Source: Agelas oroides (taxonomy: Eukaryota; Porifera; Demospongiae; Agelasida; Agelasidae). From it: a DNA stretch of 64,000 nucleotides. Shown one piece after another: positions 34,010 to 46,017 of the stretch. The stretch is taken from the NCBI GenBank assembly GCA_949130485.1, contig OX422194.1:9271780-9335779 (forward strand), read 5' to 3'. Numbering within the stretch: position 1 is the stretch's first letter; each line of letters opens with the position of its first letter. The notes below the pieces were generated by a model. It searched no databases and was not told the origin of the DNA. It saw only the letters and a list, made by a program, of their open reading frames with translations. The position numbers were made by a program, and so were the translations under genes.

Positions 34010-36170
34010 TTGTTATAGAAAAAAAACAACAAAAAAAACTCACTGGGCCAATGACAGTTGTGACTGTTGCAGTTTGCAGTTATGCAACTCTTCCTCCAGA
34101 TCAAATTTGGTACTGATGGTAATTTTGTTTCTCAGGGTTCGAAGAGACAATATTTTTGACTCTTGTTTTGCCCATCTCAATGACCGGTTTTTTATTGGAA
34201 TACGAGCCAACATGCGTTTTGAGTGCTCCATCTGGGTCTCGAGCTGCTTGCAGTGAGCCCCTGAAAACATGGCAATGTACCAGATTATGTGTAATGATAC
34301 ACAACCAGATAGTACAACTGCTGTAACTGCATGATGTTTATGATTATAATGCACCACTGCTAATACGTAGCTAGCTAGCTGCTGACACACCTGGTCTCTT
34401 TGGTGGTAGCTTCTTCAGAATATTCTTCAGCTATTTGTCTTTCCTGATTGAGGGTATGTTTTAGCACACATACACTATGCCTCGGTTGGGCAACCTCTTC
34501 AGTTAAGTAATGCTGATAGATATTAAATGAAAGTGTAAAGAGTATAAGACAAATGCTGGTGATGATCACTATAGTACCAAGCTACTCTGAATAGAATTAC
34601 TAATGGTAGAGGTGGTGGTGGGTGAGGCGGTGGTGGGTGATGTTGCGTCCTTTTGTGTCCTACAGTCAAGTGCCCTACTGTTAAATTTCTAGAACCGTGC
34701 CACTTCTGACAGTTTTAACCTGCAGGTCGTGAAATCTATCTCATCCTCGAGATCAATTTTGGCACATCTTAATACTTTTGTCTCGAGCTGCTTGCAGTGG
34801 GCCCCTAAAAACATGGCAATGTACCAGACTATGTGTAATGATACACAACCAGATAGTATAACTGCTGTAGCTGCATGATGTTTATGATTGTAATGCACCA
34901 CTGCTAATACGTAGCTAGCTAGCTGCTGACACACCTGGTCTCTTTGGTGGTAGCTTCTTCAGAATATTTTGCCTTTCCTGATTGAGAGTTCGTTTAAGCA
35001 CTTATACACTGTGCTGGAGTTGTGCCACCTCTTCAGTTAGGTAATGGTGATATTTATTAAATGAAAGTGTAAAAGAGTACAAGAAAGAATGCTGATGATG
35101 TAAAATAGTTATAAGTACTTAAAACATTGAAAATGTAAAAGGTGTATGGACAACATGCCAAAGTATAGTAACAATCATCTCATTCAGGATAATTGCTCTT
35201 CAGGATGTTTATGAAACATTCCTGACACCAACACTATAATCACCAGAGGTAAAGCTTCCATCCTCCAGGGTGTTCAGGCCAGTTTTAATATATCCTTTTG
35301 CGATTTTAGATAATGTGGTCTCTATAATAGATTCATTTGCATCTTTGCAACGATGAGAATTAAGATAACAGTGGTTGTCGATTTCCTGATTTCCTGAATT
35401 TCTTCATGCAATCCAGCATATGCTATATTTTATAAGTGAGAAGTACGTAGTTATTATGAACTCACCGAGCCAGTGATAGTTGTGCTTGATTGAGTTTGCC
35501 TGTGGTAAACTCCACTTCGTCCTCTAAATCTATTTTGATGCGTTTCAGATCTTCCACACATGTCTTGAGCTGCTTGCAGTGGGCCCCTAAATGTACCAGA
35601 CTATGTGTAATTGATACACAACCAGATAGTATAACTGCTGTAACTGCATGATGTTTATGATTGTAATGCACCACTGCTAGCTAGCTGCTGACACCTGGTC
35701 TCTTTGGTGGTAGCTTCTTCAGAATATTCTTCAGCTATTTGTCTTTCCTGATTGAGGGTATGTTTCAATACACTATGCCTCGGTTGGGCAACCTTTTCTT
35801 GCTGGTAATGCTGATAGATATTAAATGAAAGTGTAAAGAGTATAAGACAAATGCTGGTGATGATCACTATAGTACCAAGCTACTTGGTGGTAACTTACTC
35901 GTGCGCGAAGTGCTTTGTACGCACATACTGCCAAAAAAGGCGATATTGTGCCTTTCCTGATTGAGGGTTTGTTTCAGCACACATACACTGTGCTGGAGTT
36001 GTGCCACCTCTTCTGTCTGGTAATGTTGGATGGACAATTAAATGAAAGTGTAAGACAAAATGCTGGTGATGTGTAATAGTTATAAGTACTTAAAACATTG
36101 AGAATGTAAAGGATGTATGGACGACGTGCCAAAGTATAGTAACAATTATCTCGTACTAGGTATACTACCA
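34010..36170 (-). other. Tandem blocks of membrane/coiled-coil exon-like sequence
   Basis: Three blocks (about 34020-34580, 34690-35100 and 35460-35880) and part of a fourth (35930-36150) repeat the same order on the minus strand. First is a hydrophobic segment with a coil (MIITSICLILFTLSFNIYQH, then LNQERQIAEEYSEEATTKE). Next is a short intron-like stretch with GT and AG ends, and then a second coil (GAHCKQLE..KIDLEDEVEF). The later segments end at donors such as LSLAQ|gtgag. They could be alternative exons of the coiled-coil gene at 36773-37447, whose second exon ends in phase 1 as the GAHCKQLE exons require. The join between the two segments of one block does not keep phase, so the gene model is unresolved. 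Some blocks carry deletions and are probably broken. Confidence 0.45.
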
Positions 36171-36349
36171 TGTCTTCATACTCCTCCTTCTATGAGGAAG
36201 TCTTGTAATACTAAATGACAGGCTGTGTAGGACTTCAATTGTTTCAGCTCTTTATTTTCGTGTTGGAGTGACACAAAGCGACTATGATAACCTTCTACTC
36301 TTCTTGTTGATCTTGCATCGAGCAATAGTGTTATGGACCCTGGGAACTT

Positions 36350-36660
36350 GTAGTGCCTTCATTATAGCCAACTGTAGTGTGCGAGCAATACAAGGGAAAT
36401 GTTTGATCCCCAAGAGCCCAAGTAGTGCCTTCATTATAGCCAACTGTAGTGTGCAAAGGGAAATGTTTGATCCCCAAGAGCCCGATAGCGTTTACTATGT
36501 TCTGACCATTGTCTGTTGTCCAACAAAAGACTTTGAGATCTTCCAATCTTGTAACATGGAGCAAAGGACACCACGAAGGGCCCCAGTATCATGGTCCTGT
36601 GGGACTTGTAACATGGAGCAAAGGACACCATGAAGGGACCCAGTATCATGGTCCTGTGAA
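36350..36660. repeat. Two adjacent short duplications
   Basis: GTGCCTTCATTATAGCCAAC occurs at about 36352 and 36425. Further on, CTTGTAACATGGAGCAAAGG occurs at about 36548 and 36605 with its flanks. Units are about 70 and 57 bp. Confidence 0.85.
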
Positions 36661-36772
36661 ACTTCAAGTGTCTTCAAGCATACAGAATGCATCAATAAAA
36701 TGAACTGTAAGTGAATTTAGGAATGTTGCTGGTGGCTTGAAATCCACAAATCAGTTGTTATAGTGCACTCAC

Positions 36773-37447
36773 CTATGGCAGCCAACAGTTCCTCCACTTT
36801 GCAGCGTACACTGCACAGTTTCTGGAGTTTCTTCTCTTTCCGTTCGTCTAGTGATTTCCCGAACTTCTCTAGGTTGTTCTTCGTCTTCTCCATCGTCTCC
36901 TGGTGGGAGGTGAGTTCCTGTGGTGAAGGAGAGAAAGGTAGGTTTTCGAGTAGGCTTTTATAAGGTCAACCTCTTTTACAAGGTCGGTGGCAATGGTCAG
37001 GTAGTGGTTGACGAGGGTTTCCATTAGTGATTTCGTCGTAGCTTCGAGGGTTTTGTCCCATTCGTCCTTAAGGTTAGTTTGTGAGGACATGAAGGCTTGA
37101 GGTTCCAGGCGGATTCTCAGGCCTTCTGGGATTAGGTTATCCTCCAGGCACTGTTCGAGGAAGTGCCTGTGGTTGTGAGCTTGAACGAGCTGATGGGAGA
37201 GCCTATGGTAGCTCTTCCTCAGCTCGAGAAGCCGTGTTGTGCCGTTAGTGGATCCTGCCATGGCAGATACCGTGCGGGCATTTCCGTCAGAGTTATGGTC
37301 CGAGCGCAAAGCGCGAGGCTCAGTCTCGGTCAATGAAATGCTCCCGACGCTATCGGTGTGCGAGTTGGCTTCGGAGGGTGGCGAAGAAGGTCGGCTCTCT
37401 TCATGCTTCGAGTTAGGGTTAGTTAGAAACAATGTGACGGTCAGCAC
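36773..37447 (-). CDS. Coiled-coil protein, two 5' exons, unknown
   Basis: Family not recognised. Exon 1 (to 36971) and exon 2 (36917-36773) are separated by a 53-bp GT-AG intron and join in phase. The start may be 37447 (MLTVTLFLTNPNSK) or the internal MAGSTNGTTR at 37261. The protein has a Ser-rich N-terminus, then ENLIPEGLRIRLEPQA and a coil (LMETLVNHYLTIATDLVKEE, TMEKTKNNLEKFGKSLDERK). Exon 2 ends in phase 1 at GCCATAG|gtgag, so more exons must follow downstream; the 34.0-36.2 kb blocks are candidates. No terminal exon could be fixed. Confidence 0.5.
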
Positions 37448-37714
37448 ATGTACATGTTCAGTGGTTTATTAAATCTTGTAAAAAAGTGTTTTGAACACCT
37501 TGTATGAGACGAACCATGCAGTGACATGATGTGGACTAATGTCACCAGACCACCCTCATATCTTTATTACAAGACAACACAAACAAGTACCCATCCTGGC
37601 TGTCACCGTGGATACATAGTAAGCTAGTACACAAAATGTGAAAATTTAACTATTGTACAAGGTGCTTCTAAATTCATTTTTACAAGATTTTGTAAAACCA
37701 CATGTGGTACAATG

Positions 37715-38230
37715 TGTTGTTCAATCTTGTCTTGCAGCTTTCGGTTACACTTAGTTTTGAAGCGGCTATTTGAGCGTTTGCATCGATCCTTGCTGTTGAC
37801 CTCACCTCACCCGAGTAGTTTTCTCTTTGACTGCGTTCTGGAGGGGGTGATGGGTGTGGTAAATAGCTAACACCTTGGTGCGTTCTGGAGGGGGTGATGG
37901 GTGTGGTAAATAGCTGACACCTTGGTGCGTTCTGGAGGGGGTGATGGGTGTGGTAAATAGCTGACACCTTGGTGCTTTCTGGAGGGGGTGATGGGTGCAT
38001 GTGGTAAATAGCTGACACCTTGGTGTTTTGGTAGGTGTCGTCACACTAGGTGGATCTGGAGACAGTTCCAATGATGGGAGGGGATCCCCCACACCTGAGT
38101 CTTGCTTGTTTGTTTATGGTGCTAATTTTACTGTCAGGTACTGTCCTTGGTTTCCGACTCTATCCTCAAGAACAGACAAAATTCTGATGTGTTTTGTAGA
38201 TCTGCAGCACTAAATTCTAGGTTCTGTGAG
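37715..38230. repeat. Duplicated block with 47-bp tandem repeat
   Basis: Positions 37825-38025 hold four copies of a 47-bp unit with GGGGGTGATGGGTGTGGTAA and TAGCTGACACCTTGG. The block as a whole recurs in part at 40120-40335, 42155-42280 (same orientation) and 45395-45625 (inverted). On the coding-like strand it reads LPSLELSPDPPSVTTPTKTP. In each copy the frame is short and ends in the repeat. Confidence 0.8.
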
Positions 38231-38275
38231 CGGCTTGGGGTGTAGTTTAATTAGGCTTGGTAAATGTTATAAGCT

Positions 38276-38470
38276 AACGTCAGTCTGTTCCTTGCACTAT
38301 ACTCACCAGAAGTAAATCTTCTATCATTTATACTTTTCAATTTTTCCTGGCTTGTTTTTATGAAGTACATTAAGTCCCTTTGCGTCTTCGGATCAAGCGA
38401 CCTGATGTTTGCTATTATTTGGTCGTTCGGCTCCTTTTGAACTGCAACAATTAGGAGGAGGACCACCACC
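38276..38470 (-). other. Exon-like copy, QKEPNDQIIANIRSL type
   Basis: Reads QKEPNDQIIANIRSLDPKTQ and MYFIKTSQEKLKSIN after an AG (TTGCAG) and ends at a donor (TCTG|gtgagt). The same sequence appears on the + strand at 44425-44530 (cut short), 45240-45350 (the matching second half) and 46345-46545. A shuffled, repeatedly copied exon is the simplest reading. No family is recognised. Confidence 0.55.
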
Positions 38471-38639
38471 GAGTGCAATTATTGCTATTAATGAGAAAAC
38501 ATGCTATTGATTGCTAATCATAAACTTTGCCAAGTTGACAGCACACTACAATAAGTATGAGCATGTATGAGATAGCCAAGTTTATTGTATACAAGTTTAT
38601 AGTACATTAGATAGTTTACAACAAATTGTTGATACTTAC

Positions 38640-38911
38640 AAGTCACTGACCAATCAGTGAGCTACTACACTCATGCACTGTTGACAGTCTGTTCTTCAAC
38701 CAATCAGAAAGCTATTACACTTTTGCACTGTTGACAGTCTGTTCTTCAACTAATCATATAGGTATTTAAAGTATGTATTGTAAGGCTATATACCAACTGT
38801 GCAGATTTATCCCAAATTGCACGGCTATCGACCAATCAAATGCGGATTTCACTTTTTGCACGGCTCAGCTGTGCAAAAAGTGAAATCCGCATCTGATTGG
38901 TCAATAGTAGT
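38640..38911. repeat. CCAAT-rich repeats and a perfect foldback
   Basis: Two copies of a unit near 62 bp with TTACACTTTTGCACTGTTGA and ACCAATCAG lie at 38640-38755. Then 38827-38911 folds on itself: GCGGATTTCACTTTTTGCAC is mirrored by GTGCAAAAAGTGAAATCCGC. Similar units recur at 39605-39690. Confidence 0.75.
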
Positions 38912-39468
38912 ACCGCAGGCGCCCGGATAGACGTAGCAACGGCGTTGTAAACAATTCAAACGCGAAAGAAAGCAACGGCAGAAGGTTGTATTAGCTGCTT
39001 TCCTTGTGAATTGTCGACGAAAATCGCACTCCTTCGACTTCGAAGCTGCAATAAAACAGGCCATTACCACGCCTTCGAGAATCTTTCGGGTCACCGGAGC
39101 CTGGCGGAGAATTGCACGTAGGTGGCAGAAGGTTGTGCCTGTTCTGCTAGCCGATTGCTCTGTGTTTCTTGGTGAACAAGATCGAGTAGAGCATCATTCA
39201 TGCAGGTTTGCTATGCCGCTTCGCATGCTTCGTGGCCTGGTACCCACGCTGAATACGAGGCTATATGCTTCGTGGATCGAACGGTCATTTGCCACGCCTT
39301 CTACTCTTCCCACTGCACTAGCGTTAACTAGTCGCTCCGCCCTCTTCTTGTACTCACTGGGAAGTTGTTTCAGTTCGTTTTCTCATGCAGTAGTACATGT
39401 TACTATCACTGTCAAAAGTAAAAGTGTAATAGGTGAAGAAACAAAGAGAACCTATATGATTAATATGT

Positions 39469-39603
39469 GATACCATGGCTAGCAGTGCAATTTGGGATTA
39501 ATTACACTCGTAAGGTTCGTAATTTCACTCGGTTTTACCTCGTGAAATTACAAACCTTACTCGTGCAATTAATCCCAAATTGCACTGCTAGCCATGGTAT
39601 TGC
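39469..39603. mobile_element. Palindromic MITE-like element
   Basis: The arms ATACCATGGCTAGCAGTGCA and TGCACTGCTAGCCATGGTAT continue inward through ATTTGGGATTAATT to a centre near TCACTCGGTTTTACC. The perfect outer arms suggest recent origin. No coding capacity. Confidence 0.75.
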
Positions 39604-40357
39604 ATATACCAATCAGAGAGCTATTACACTTTTGCACTGTTGTTCAGCCAATCAGTGAGCTATTACACTTTTTGCACTGTTTACATGTACAAGAAAAACA
39701 CTATTTGGCATTTATTGTACTGTTGTTAATGGAGCTTAACTATGGACTGTGATATAGTCATATGATTAGACTATTAAGAGTGGAGGCAATGTCCATGTAA
39801 AAATGGTTCATTGGGCACATTCTTGGAGAAAGAACTGGCCGCATGGGTAGAAATCCCTTTAGCTTGTCACTGTGTGCGAACAGAACCTGAAGTACATGTC
39901 CAAATAGTTTGTACGTGTACAACTCACAATGTTTTGAGGCATTTCAATAGGTGCACACCCGTCAGGTGTCCAAAACTTTCGACAGATATCTCAAACGTGT
40001 TGATCTTATGATAACTTTTTGTAGATAAATTATATGACAAAAAGTCAGAGTACGGGTTAATTTTGATTGGACAACTTGAAGATTGGTCAGACATTACTTT
40101 GTATGTTTGTGGAAACGCAATCAATATGTGTTGTTCGATCTTGTCTTGCAGCTTCAGTTACACTTAGTTTTGAAGCGGCTATTTGAGCTTTTGCATCGAT
40201 CCTTGCTGTTGACCTCACCTCACCCGAGTAGTTTTCTCTTTGACTGCGTTCTGGAGGGGGTGATGGGTGTGGTAAATAGCTGACACCTTGGTGCGTTCTG
40301 GATCGAGGGGGTGATGGGTGTGGTAAATAGCTGAATATTTCTGAAAATTCTGTATCA

Positions 40358-42099
40358 TCATAAGCTAACATCAGTTTTAACCAGATTTAAATGATGCTCT
40401 GCTTCTTTTAGTTTCACCGACTTCTGATGATCTGGTAAATTAGCAGAACGCATGATTTTCGTAATGTTAGGTTGACATGTATCACACCAATCAGTAGCAG
40501 GTTTCATGTTAGGTTGACATGTATCACGCCAATCAGTAGCAGGTTTCATGTTAGGTTGACATGTATCACACCAATCAGTAGCAGGTTTCATGTTAGGTTG
40601 ACATGTATCACACCAATCAGTAGCAGGTTTCATGTTAGGTTGACATGTATCACGCCAATCAGTAGCAGGTTTCATGTTAGGTTGACATGTATCACACCAA
40701 TCAGTAGCAGGTTTCATGTTAGGTTGACATGTATCACGCCAATCAGTAGCAGGTTTCATGTTAGGTTGACATGTATCACGCCAATCAGTAGCAGGTTTCA
40801 TGTTAGGTTGACATGTATCACACCAATCAGTAGCAGGTTTCATGTTAGGTTGACATGTATCACACCAATCAGTAGCAGGTTTCATGTTAGGTTGACATGT
40901 ATCACACCAATCAGTAGCAGGTTTCATGTTAGGTTGACATGTATCACACCAATCAGTAGCAGGTTTCATGTTAGGTTGACATGTATCACACCAATCAGTA
41001 GCAGGTTTCATGTTAGGTTGACATGTATCACACCAATCAGTAGCAGGTTTCATGTTAGGTTGACATGTATCACACCAATCAGTAGCAGGTTTCATGTTAG
41101 GTTGACATGTATCACACCAATCAGTAGCAGGTTTCATGTTAGGTTGACATGTATCACACCAATCAGTAGCAGGTTTCATGTTAGGTTGACATGTATCACG
41201 CCAATCAGTAGCAGGTTTCATGTTAGGTTGACATGTATCACGCCAATCAGTAGCAGGTTTAATGTTAGGTTGACATGTATCACGCCAATCAGTAGCAGGT
41301 TTCATGTTAGGTTGACATGTATCACACCAATCAGTAGCAGGTTTCATGTTAGGTTGACATGTATCACACCAATCAGTAGCAGGTTTCATGTTAGGTTGAC
41401 ATGTATCACGCCAATCAGTAGCAGGTTTCATGTTAGGTTGACATGTATCACACCAATCAGTAGCAGGTTTCATGTTAGGTTGACATGTATCACACCAATC
41501 AGTAGCAGGTTTCATGTTAGGTTGACATGTATCACGCCAATCAGTAGCAGGTTTCATGTTAGGTTGACATGTATCACACCAATCAGTAGCAGGTTTCATG
41601 TTAGGTTGACATGTATCACGCCAATCAGTAGCAGGTTTCATGTTAGGTTGACATGTATCACGCCAATCAGTAGCAGGTTTCATGTTAGGTTGACATGTAT
41701 CACACCAATCAGTAGCAGGTTTCATGTTAGGTTGACATGTATCACACCAATCAGTAGCAGGTTTCATGTTAGGTTGACATGTATCACGCCAATCAGTAGC
41801 AGGTTTCATGTTAGGTTGACATGTATCACGCCAATCAGTAGCAGGTTTCATGTTAGGTTGACATGTATCACACCAATCAGTAGCAGGTTTCATGTTAGGT
41901 TGACATGTATCACACCAATCAGTAGCAGGTTCATGTTAGGTTGACATGTATCACACCAATCAGTAGCAGGTTTCATGCTTTTGCTTATGAGGAAGCAGCT
42001 CGGACCACAGGTCTTCTCAAACTTTCGGCGACCCACAGGTATTTCCCCCTTTTCATTACAAGCTTGACAGTATTGTCTGTACACATATCTTTTTGACAT
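40358..42099 (-). pseudogene. Transposase-like remnant expanded by a 42-bp repeat
   Basis: On the minus strand the 5' part reads YCQACNEKGEIPVGRRKFEK, then KPATDWCDTCQP, and after the repeat array KEAEHHLNLVKTD. The order (a PV-R-F segment, a P-x2-D-x-C-x2-C motif, then E-x-HL) resembles the Cys-motif region of some DDE transposases in invertebrates; this is inference from motif style. Between lies an array of 14-residue units MKPATDW(C/R)DTCQPN, so the motif itself was amplified. A one-base deletion in the unit near 41930 breaks the frame between the 5' part and the array. No catalytic domain is present, so it is broken. Confidence 0.5.
40464..41975. repeat. 42-bp minisatellite, about 36 copies
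   Basis: The unit reads GTTAGGTTGACATGTATCAC, then (A/G)CCAATCAGTAGCAGGTTT and CAT. Almost the only variation is one A/G site, which changes Cys to Arg on the minus strand. Because 42 is a multiple of three, both strands stay open for about 500 codons; the + strand frame is an artefact. Confidence 0.97.
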
Positions 42100-42544
42100 G
42101 TTTGGAAGTAGGAGGGCCTTTTCGTCACATCAGATAGTGAGTCCAGCATGTACATCTGGGTTCTGGAGGGGGTGATGGGTGCCTATCATAAATAGCTGAC
42201 ACTTTGGTGTTTTGGTAGGTGTTGTCACACTAGGTGGATCTGGAGACAGTTCCAATGATGGGAGGGAATCCCCATCATGGTGTTGTAGAGGATTTTCAGC
42301 TGAGTTTTCATTTTGGACATGTGACAATTTTAACTCAATTACTGTGACCCGCTGAGTGAAAACCCGGCACATCACGCATTTTATGAAAATCGAGATAAGA
42401 CCGGAAATCGGTATACCAATGTGTAATTGTGCGGCAGGGAAAAAAATGGAAGCGATCGGTTGCTTGGTTCCCAAGCTACAGAGCGAAATGCTTAGCAGAT
42501 GCGGAACGCAACTTTTCGAGAAAACGTATGGCTATATGTTATCA

Positions 42545-42670
42545 CTTCGATAACTTGTTTATCCCTCCAGAAATAGTTCAAGTGCACTGGGGTAAACACT
42601 CCTACGGCACTTCCTGAGTCTGTTCTCCTTTCTATTGCAATACTTTCTAACCTTGCTCTCGACTCGTCCC
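42545..42670. repeat. Segment duplicated at 48505-48630
   Basis: CCAGAAATAGTTCAAG through CTTGCTCTCGACTCGTCCCA is present in both places in the same orientation with about 95% identity by eye. The 48.5 kb copy lies in PWP1 intron 2. Confidence 0.85.
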
Positions 42671-43197
42671 ACATCAAGTTTGGACCAAAGTTTTAACGTG
42701 TGCTTTGACCTTGATAATTAGCTCGGGCTGTTTGTGATGTTGGTACTCGAACTGCACAAGGTGGAAGCTGTCACGTGCTCTGTTGCGTTAAAGTTTGTGA
42801 TTGGAGATCATGTGCCGTCATTTTCCTCTTCCTCAATTTACGAGCACATACAGCAAACTCCTCTACTTGATAGCACATGCAGTTCACCGAGAACAATACC
42901 CACAGGTATAGGTCAAACCGAATCTTTCATGATATAGGAGAAGCTGAACTACATGACACACAACGAATTGAAGTTCAGACGAGAGTGTTGCTGTATTGTC
43001 CCGGGCAAGCGCCCGTCCCTGGGCAAGTGCCCACCCCCCAATTTTGGCGGTTTTGTGTTTTTTTGAGGTCCTCCGTGTAACTGCCCACCATGCTAAATTT
43101 TTGCATAGTGGATCGAAAGTAGGTCCGCTGAGCTCACATACATAGCTGTGGTCGTTCTGATGTGCTTCAGGCGCCACTACATCCGGCATTGAAGTTT

Positions 43198-43298
43198 CGC
43201 AAACACCCGTCTGTAGCCTTGTTCGCAGTGTTCTTCGCTTGCAGCATGAAATTCGCGTATACTGCAAGGGACAGAAGCTTGGCAACAAGGCTACGAGT
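43198..43298. mobile_element. Degenerate foldback element
   Basis: GTAGCCTTGTTCGCAGTGTT and its imperfect mirror ending GGCAACAAGGCTAC frame about 85 bp. The ends resemble the TAGCCTTG form of the foldback family. Diverged. Confidence 0.45.
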
Positions 43299-43979
43299 CA
43301 GTCTGCTTTCTAGCATGATACAACTTTCTCCACCATCAGGCTGGCCTTGATGAAACACGGACGAAGCTGCGATGCAGGTCAATTCGGTACACCCTGGCAG
43401 CTAACTTTGCATTCGGGGTGAGTGCTTGCGTGGGGAAAGTCGAACCATTCAAGCACCTCCTCTGTGTAACTGCCCACTCCCAATTTTTGGTGCTTGAGCT
43501 GCAAGCACCCATGGGCGCTTACCCAGCACAATACGGTAGTACTAGGAATGTGCATGCGCAGAGTTTACCTTGTGCACGTTCACTAGAGTACATATACAAT
43601 ACGGATTGAAGTTAACCCATTACACCCGAGGGTTAAAGGGTTAAGATGAGAAATAGTGCTTAGTACTAACTAAGAAAGAGTTTGCCTATAGTATATATGT
43701 AAATGTGTCCACATGAATATAGTGCCCCTGTGCACATGCTGACGGCCCACGCCATTGACAGATGTATATACGTGAACTTATGGATGTATATAATGCCCAT
43801 GTGGACATGAAGTGTGACAGGGATGCATATGTACGAACGCGAACTGACTACACTTCTTCGGCCTTGTGCTAAGGCACTCAGCAATTATTGTGTGCATGCG
43901 CTGACTTTGTGTTGTTATTCTGTATGTATGTAATTGGTGCATGTGCAGTAGGTTCTGTTGTGTGTGTGTGTGTACATGA

Positions 43980-44055
43980 TAGTGTTGTTTCTTGTTATCT
44001 TTCTGCAGAGGTCTGGATCTGTTGGTGGAGAGAACTGCTCCACTAACACTGGTCA
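43980..44055 (+). pseudogene. Partial copy of PWP1 exon 3
   Basis: TTTCTGCAG|AGGTCTGGATCTGTTG and GAGAACTGCTCCACT match the acceptor and first codons of the PWP1 exon at 48774, with a small deletion and substitutions. After about 60 bp the match ends. Confidence 0.75.
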
Positions 44056-46017
44056 CTCCTAATTGTTGCCATACAAAAAAAAAGGAAATAATCGCAAGAA
44101 TCAGAAGCCTGGACACAAAGACTCAGAGATATCATGTATTTTATCAGCACTGGGCTAGAAAAGGTGAAAACCTGTAAATGATGGAAGATTTACTTCTGGT
44201 GAGTATGGTGCAAGGAACAGACTGATGTTGTTAGCTTATAACATTTACCAAGCCTAATTAAACCACACCCCAAGCTGCTCACAGAACCTAGTACACACTA
44301 ACTTGTAACATTACCAAATATGAATGTCCATGGTTTGTCTGGCCTGTCAATTACGTACATTCAAAGCTCCCTGAGTTTGTGGCCATTGGAAGAGCTCATT
44401 TAATTTCTTTCACCCAATCCACAGGTGGTGGTCCTCCTCCTCCTTGTTGCAGTTCAAAAGGAGCCGAACGACCAAATAATAGCAAACATCAGGTCGCTTG
44501 ATCTGAAGACGCAAAGGGACTTAAGGTTACGGGATACAGTTAGCTCATTAATATTCATGAGAAAAGATTACCTTCCTTTTCTCCGTGCAGGAACCAGTTA
44601 CAGCACGCACTAGAAGCGACATATAACAGTACTATGAGTACCTTTTAACCAGTATAGTATTAATTCTTATGTACAGCGTACTAAAGCGAGCGGCGATGAC
44701 AAAGTTCGTGACTTTTGGCGTCAGATTTTGTCTTCAGAGATGATTGCAGGTACAACTTTTTAACACCTACGGGTAATACTCAACTTACTTGAGGGCGGCT
44801 CGGAGCAACTTCGTCGCTGTGTGCCAGGGGAAGCGAGTGACACGCGTTTCTATCCAAAACCCGGGTGGTTTTCGACCGACCAAGCGACTAAATCTAGGCG
44901 TATATCTAAAACGGTAAGTCGTCTCGGTGAAAACTCTTCGAGCCGCCCTGTGCCTGTCTTCGTAGAATTCAAATACAGTGTAATATACGGTAAGATGTTC
45001 TTCCAACAGGAAATAACTGACGCCGAAGTCAGTACTTCGTACGCGGACTATTAACCGCAGGCACTGCTATCAAATTGCCTGCTCCGCCCACCCAACCAGC
45101 ACAGCTGTTACAGGCTAATGCAACTTTTTTAGCGGTAAAGTTAAACGCATGCATGCCTGCCTGGATCCTGCACGAAGAAAAGGAAGGTAATATTTTTTCA
45201 TGAATATTAATGAGCAAACTGTATCCCGTAACCTTAATGTACTTCATAAAAACAAGCCAGGAAAAATTGAAAAGTGTAAATGATGGAAGATTTACTTCTG
45301 GTGAGTATAGTGCAAGGAACAGACTGATGTTAGCTTATAACATTTACCAAGCCTAATTAAACCACACCCCAAGCCGCTCACAGAACCTAGAATTTAGTGC
45401 TGCAGATCTACAAAACACATTAGAAGTTTTGTCTGTTCTTGAGGATAGAGTCGGAGACCAAGGACAGTACCTAACAGTAAAATTAGCACCATAAACAAAC
45501 AAGCAAGACTCAGGTGTGGGGGATCCCCTCCCATCATTGGAACTGTCTCCAGATCCACCTAGTGTGACGACACCTACCAAAACACCAAGGTGTCAGCTAT
45601 TTACCACACCCATCACCCCCTGTGGGACTGAACTCACCATATGTCAGCTACCATTGTGTACAGTCTGTAGAACCAATACTGGCAGTCCAACTAGCTTAAC
45701 ACAGCATTAATTTTGTTGTTTGGAATATCAACAACAAATGCTGTGCATGATCCACATCTGACAAACCTCAGTGAGAGTGCGTTGTGATACATACTGTACA
45801 TACTCAAGCATTGTTCAGCACTTTAGCTATCTGTTGGAAGCCGTTTGACAAGAGCATTTCTGACTGCTAAAGATTGCCGCCCGCTTTTCACATGAATAGC
45901 CTACCCATTCTCAACTTGTATCCCTCTATCTCTATCCCTCCATCTCTCCTCCCTCTCTCCCTTTCCCCTCTGTACCAGTGATAATTATTCTGACTTCTCC
46001 CCCACCTCCTTGTACTC

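Noticed and set aside
34010..34580. Treating the first coil block as one complete two-exon gene
   Set aside because: Joining its two segments at the visible GT and AG shifts the frame; the segments may belong to different splice partners.
40472..41944. 490-codon + strand frame
   Set aside because: It exists only because the 42-bp unit is a multiple of three; the flanking transposase-like similarity is on the other strand.
40464..41975. Regular repeats that could suggest a CRISPR array
   Set aside because: Units are directly adjacent with no unique spacers, and the surrounding genes are eukaryotic. It is a minisatellite.
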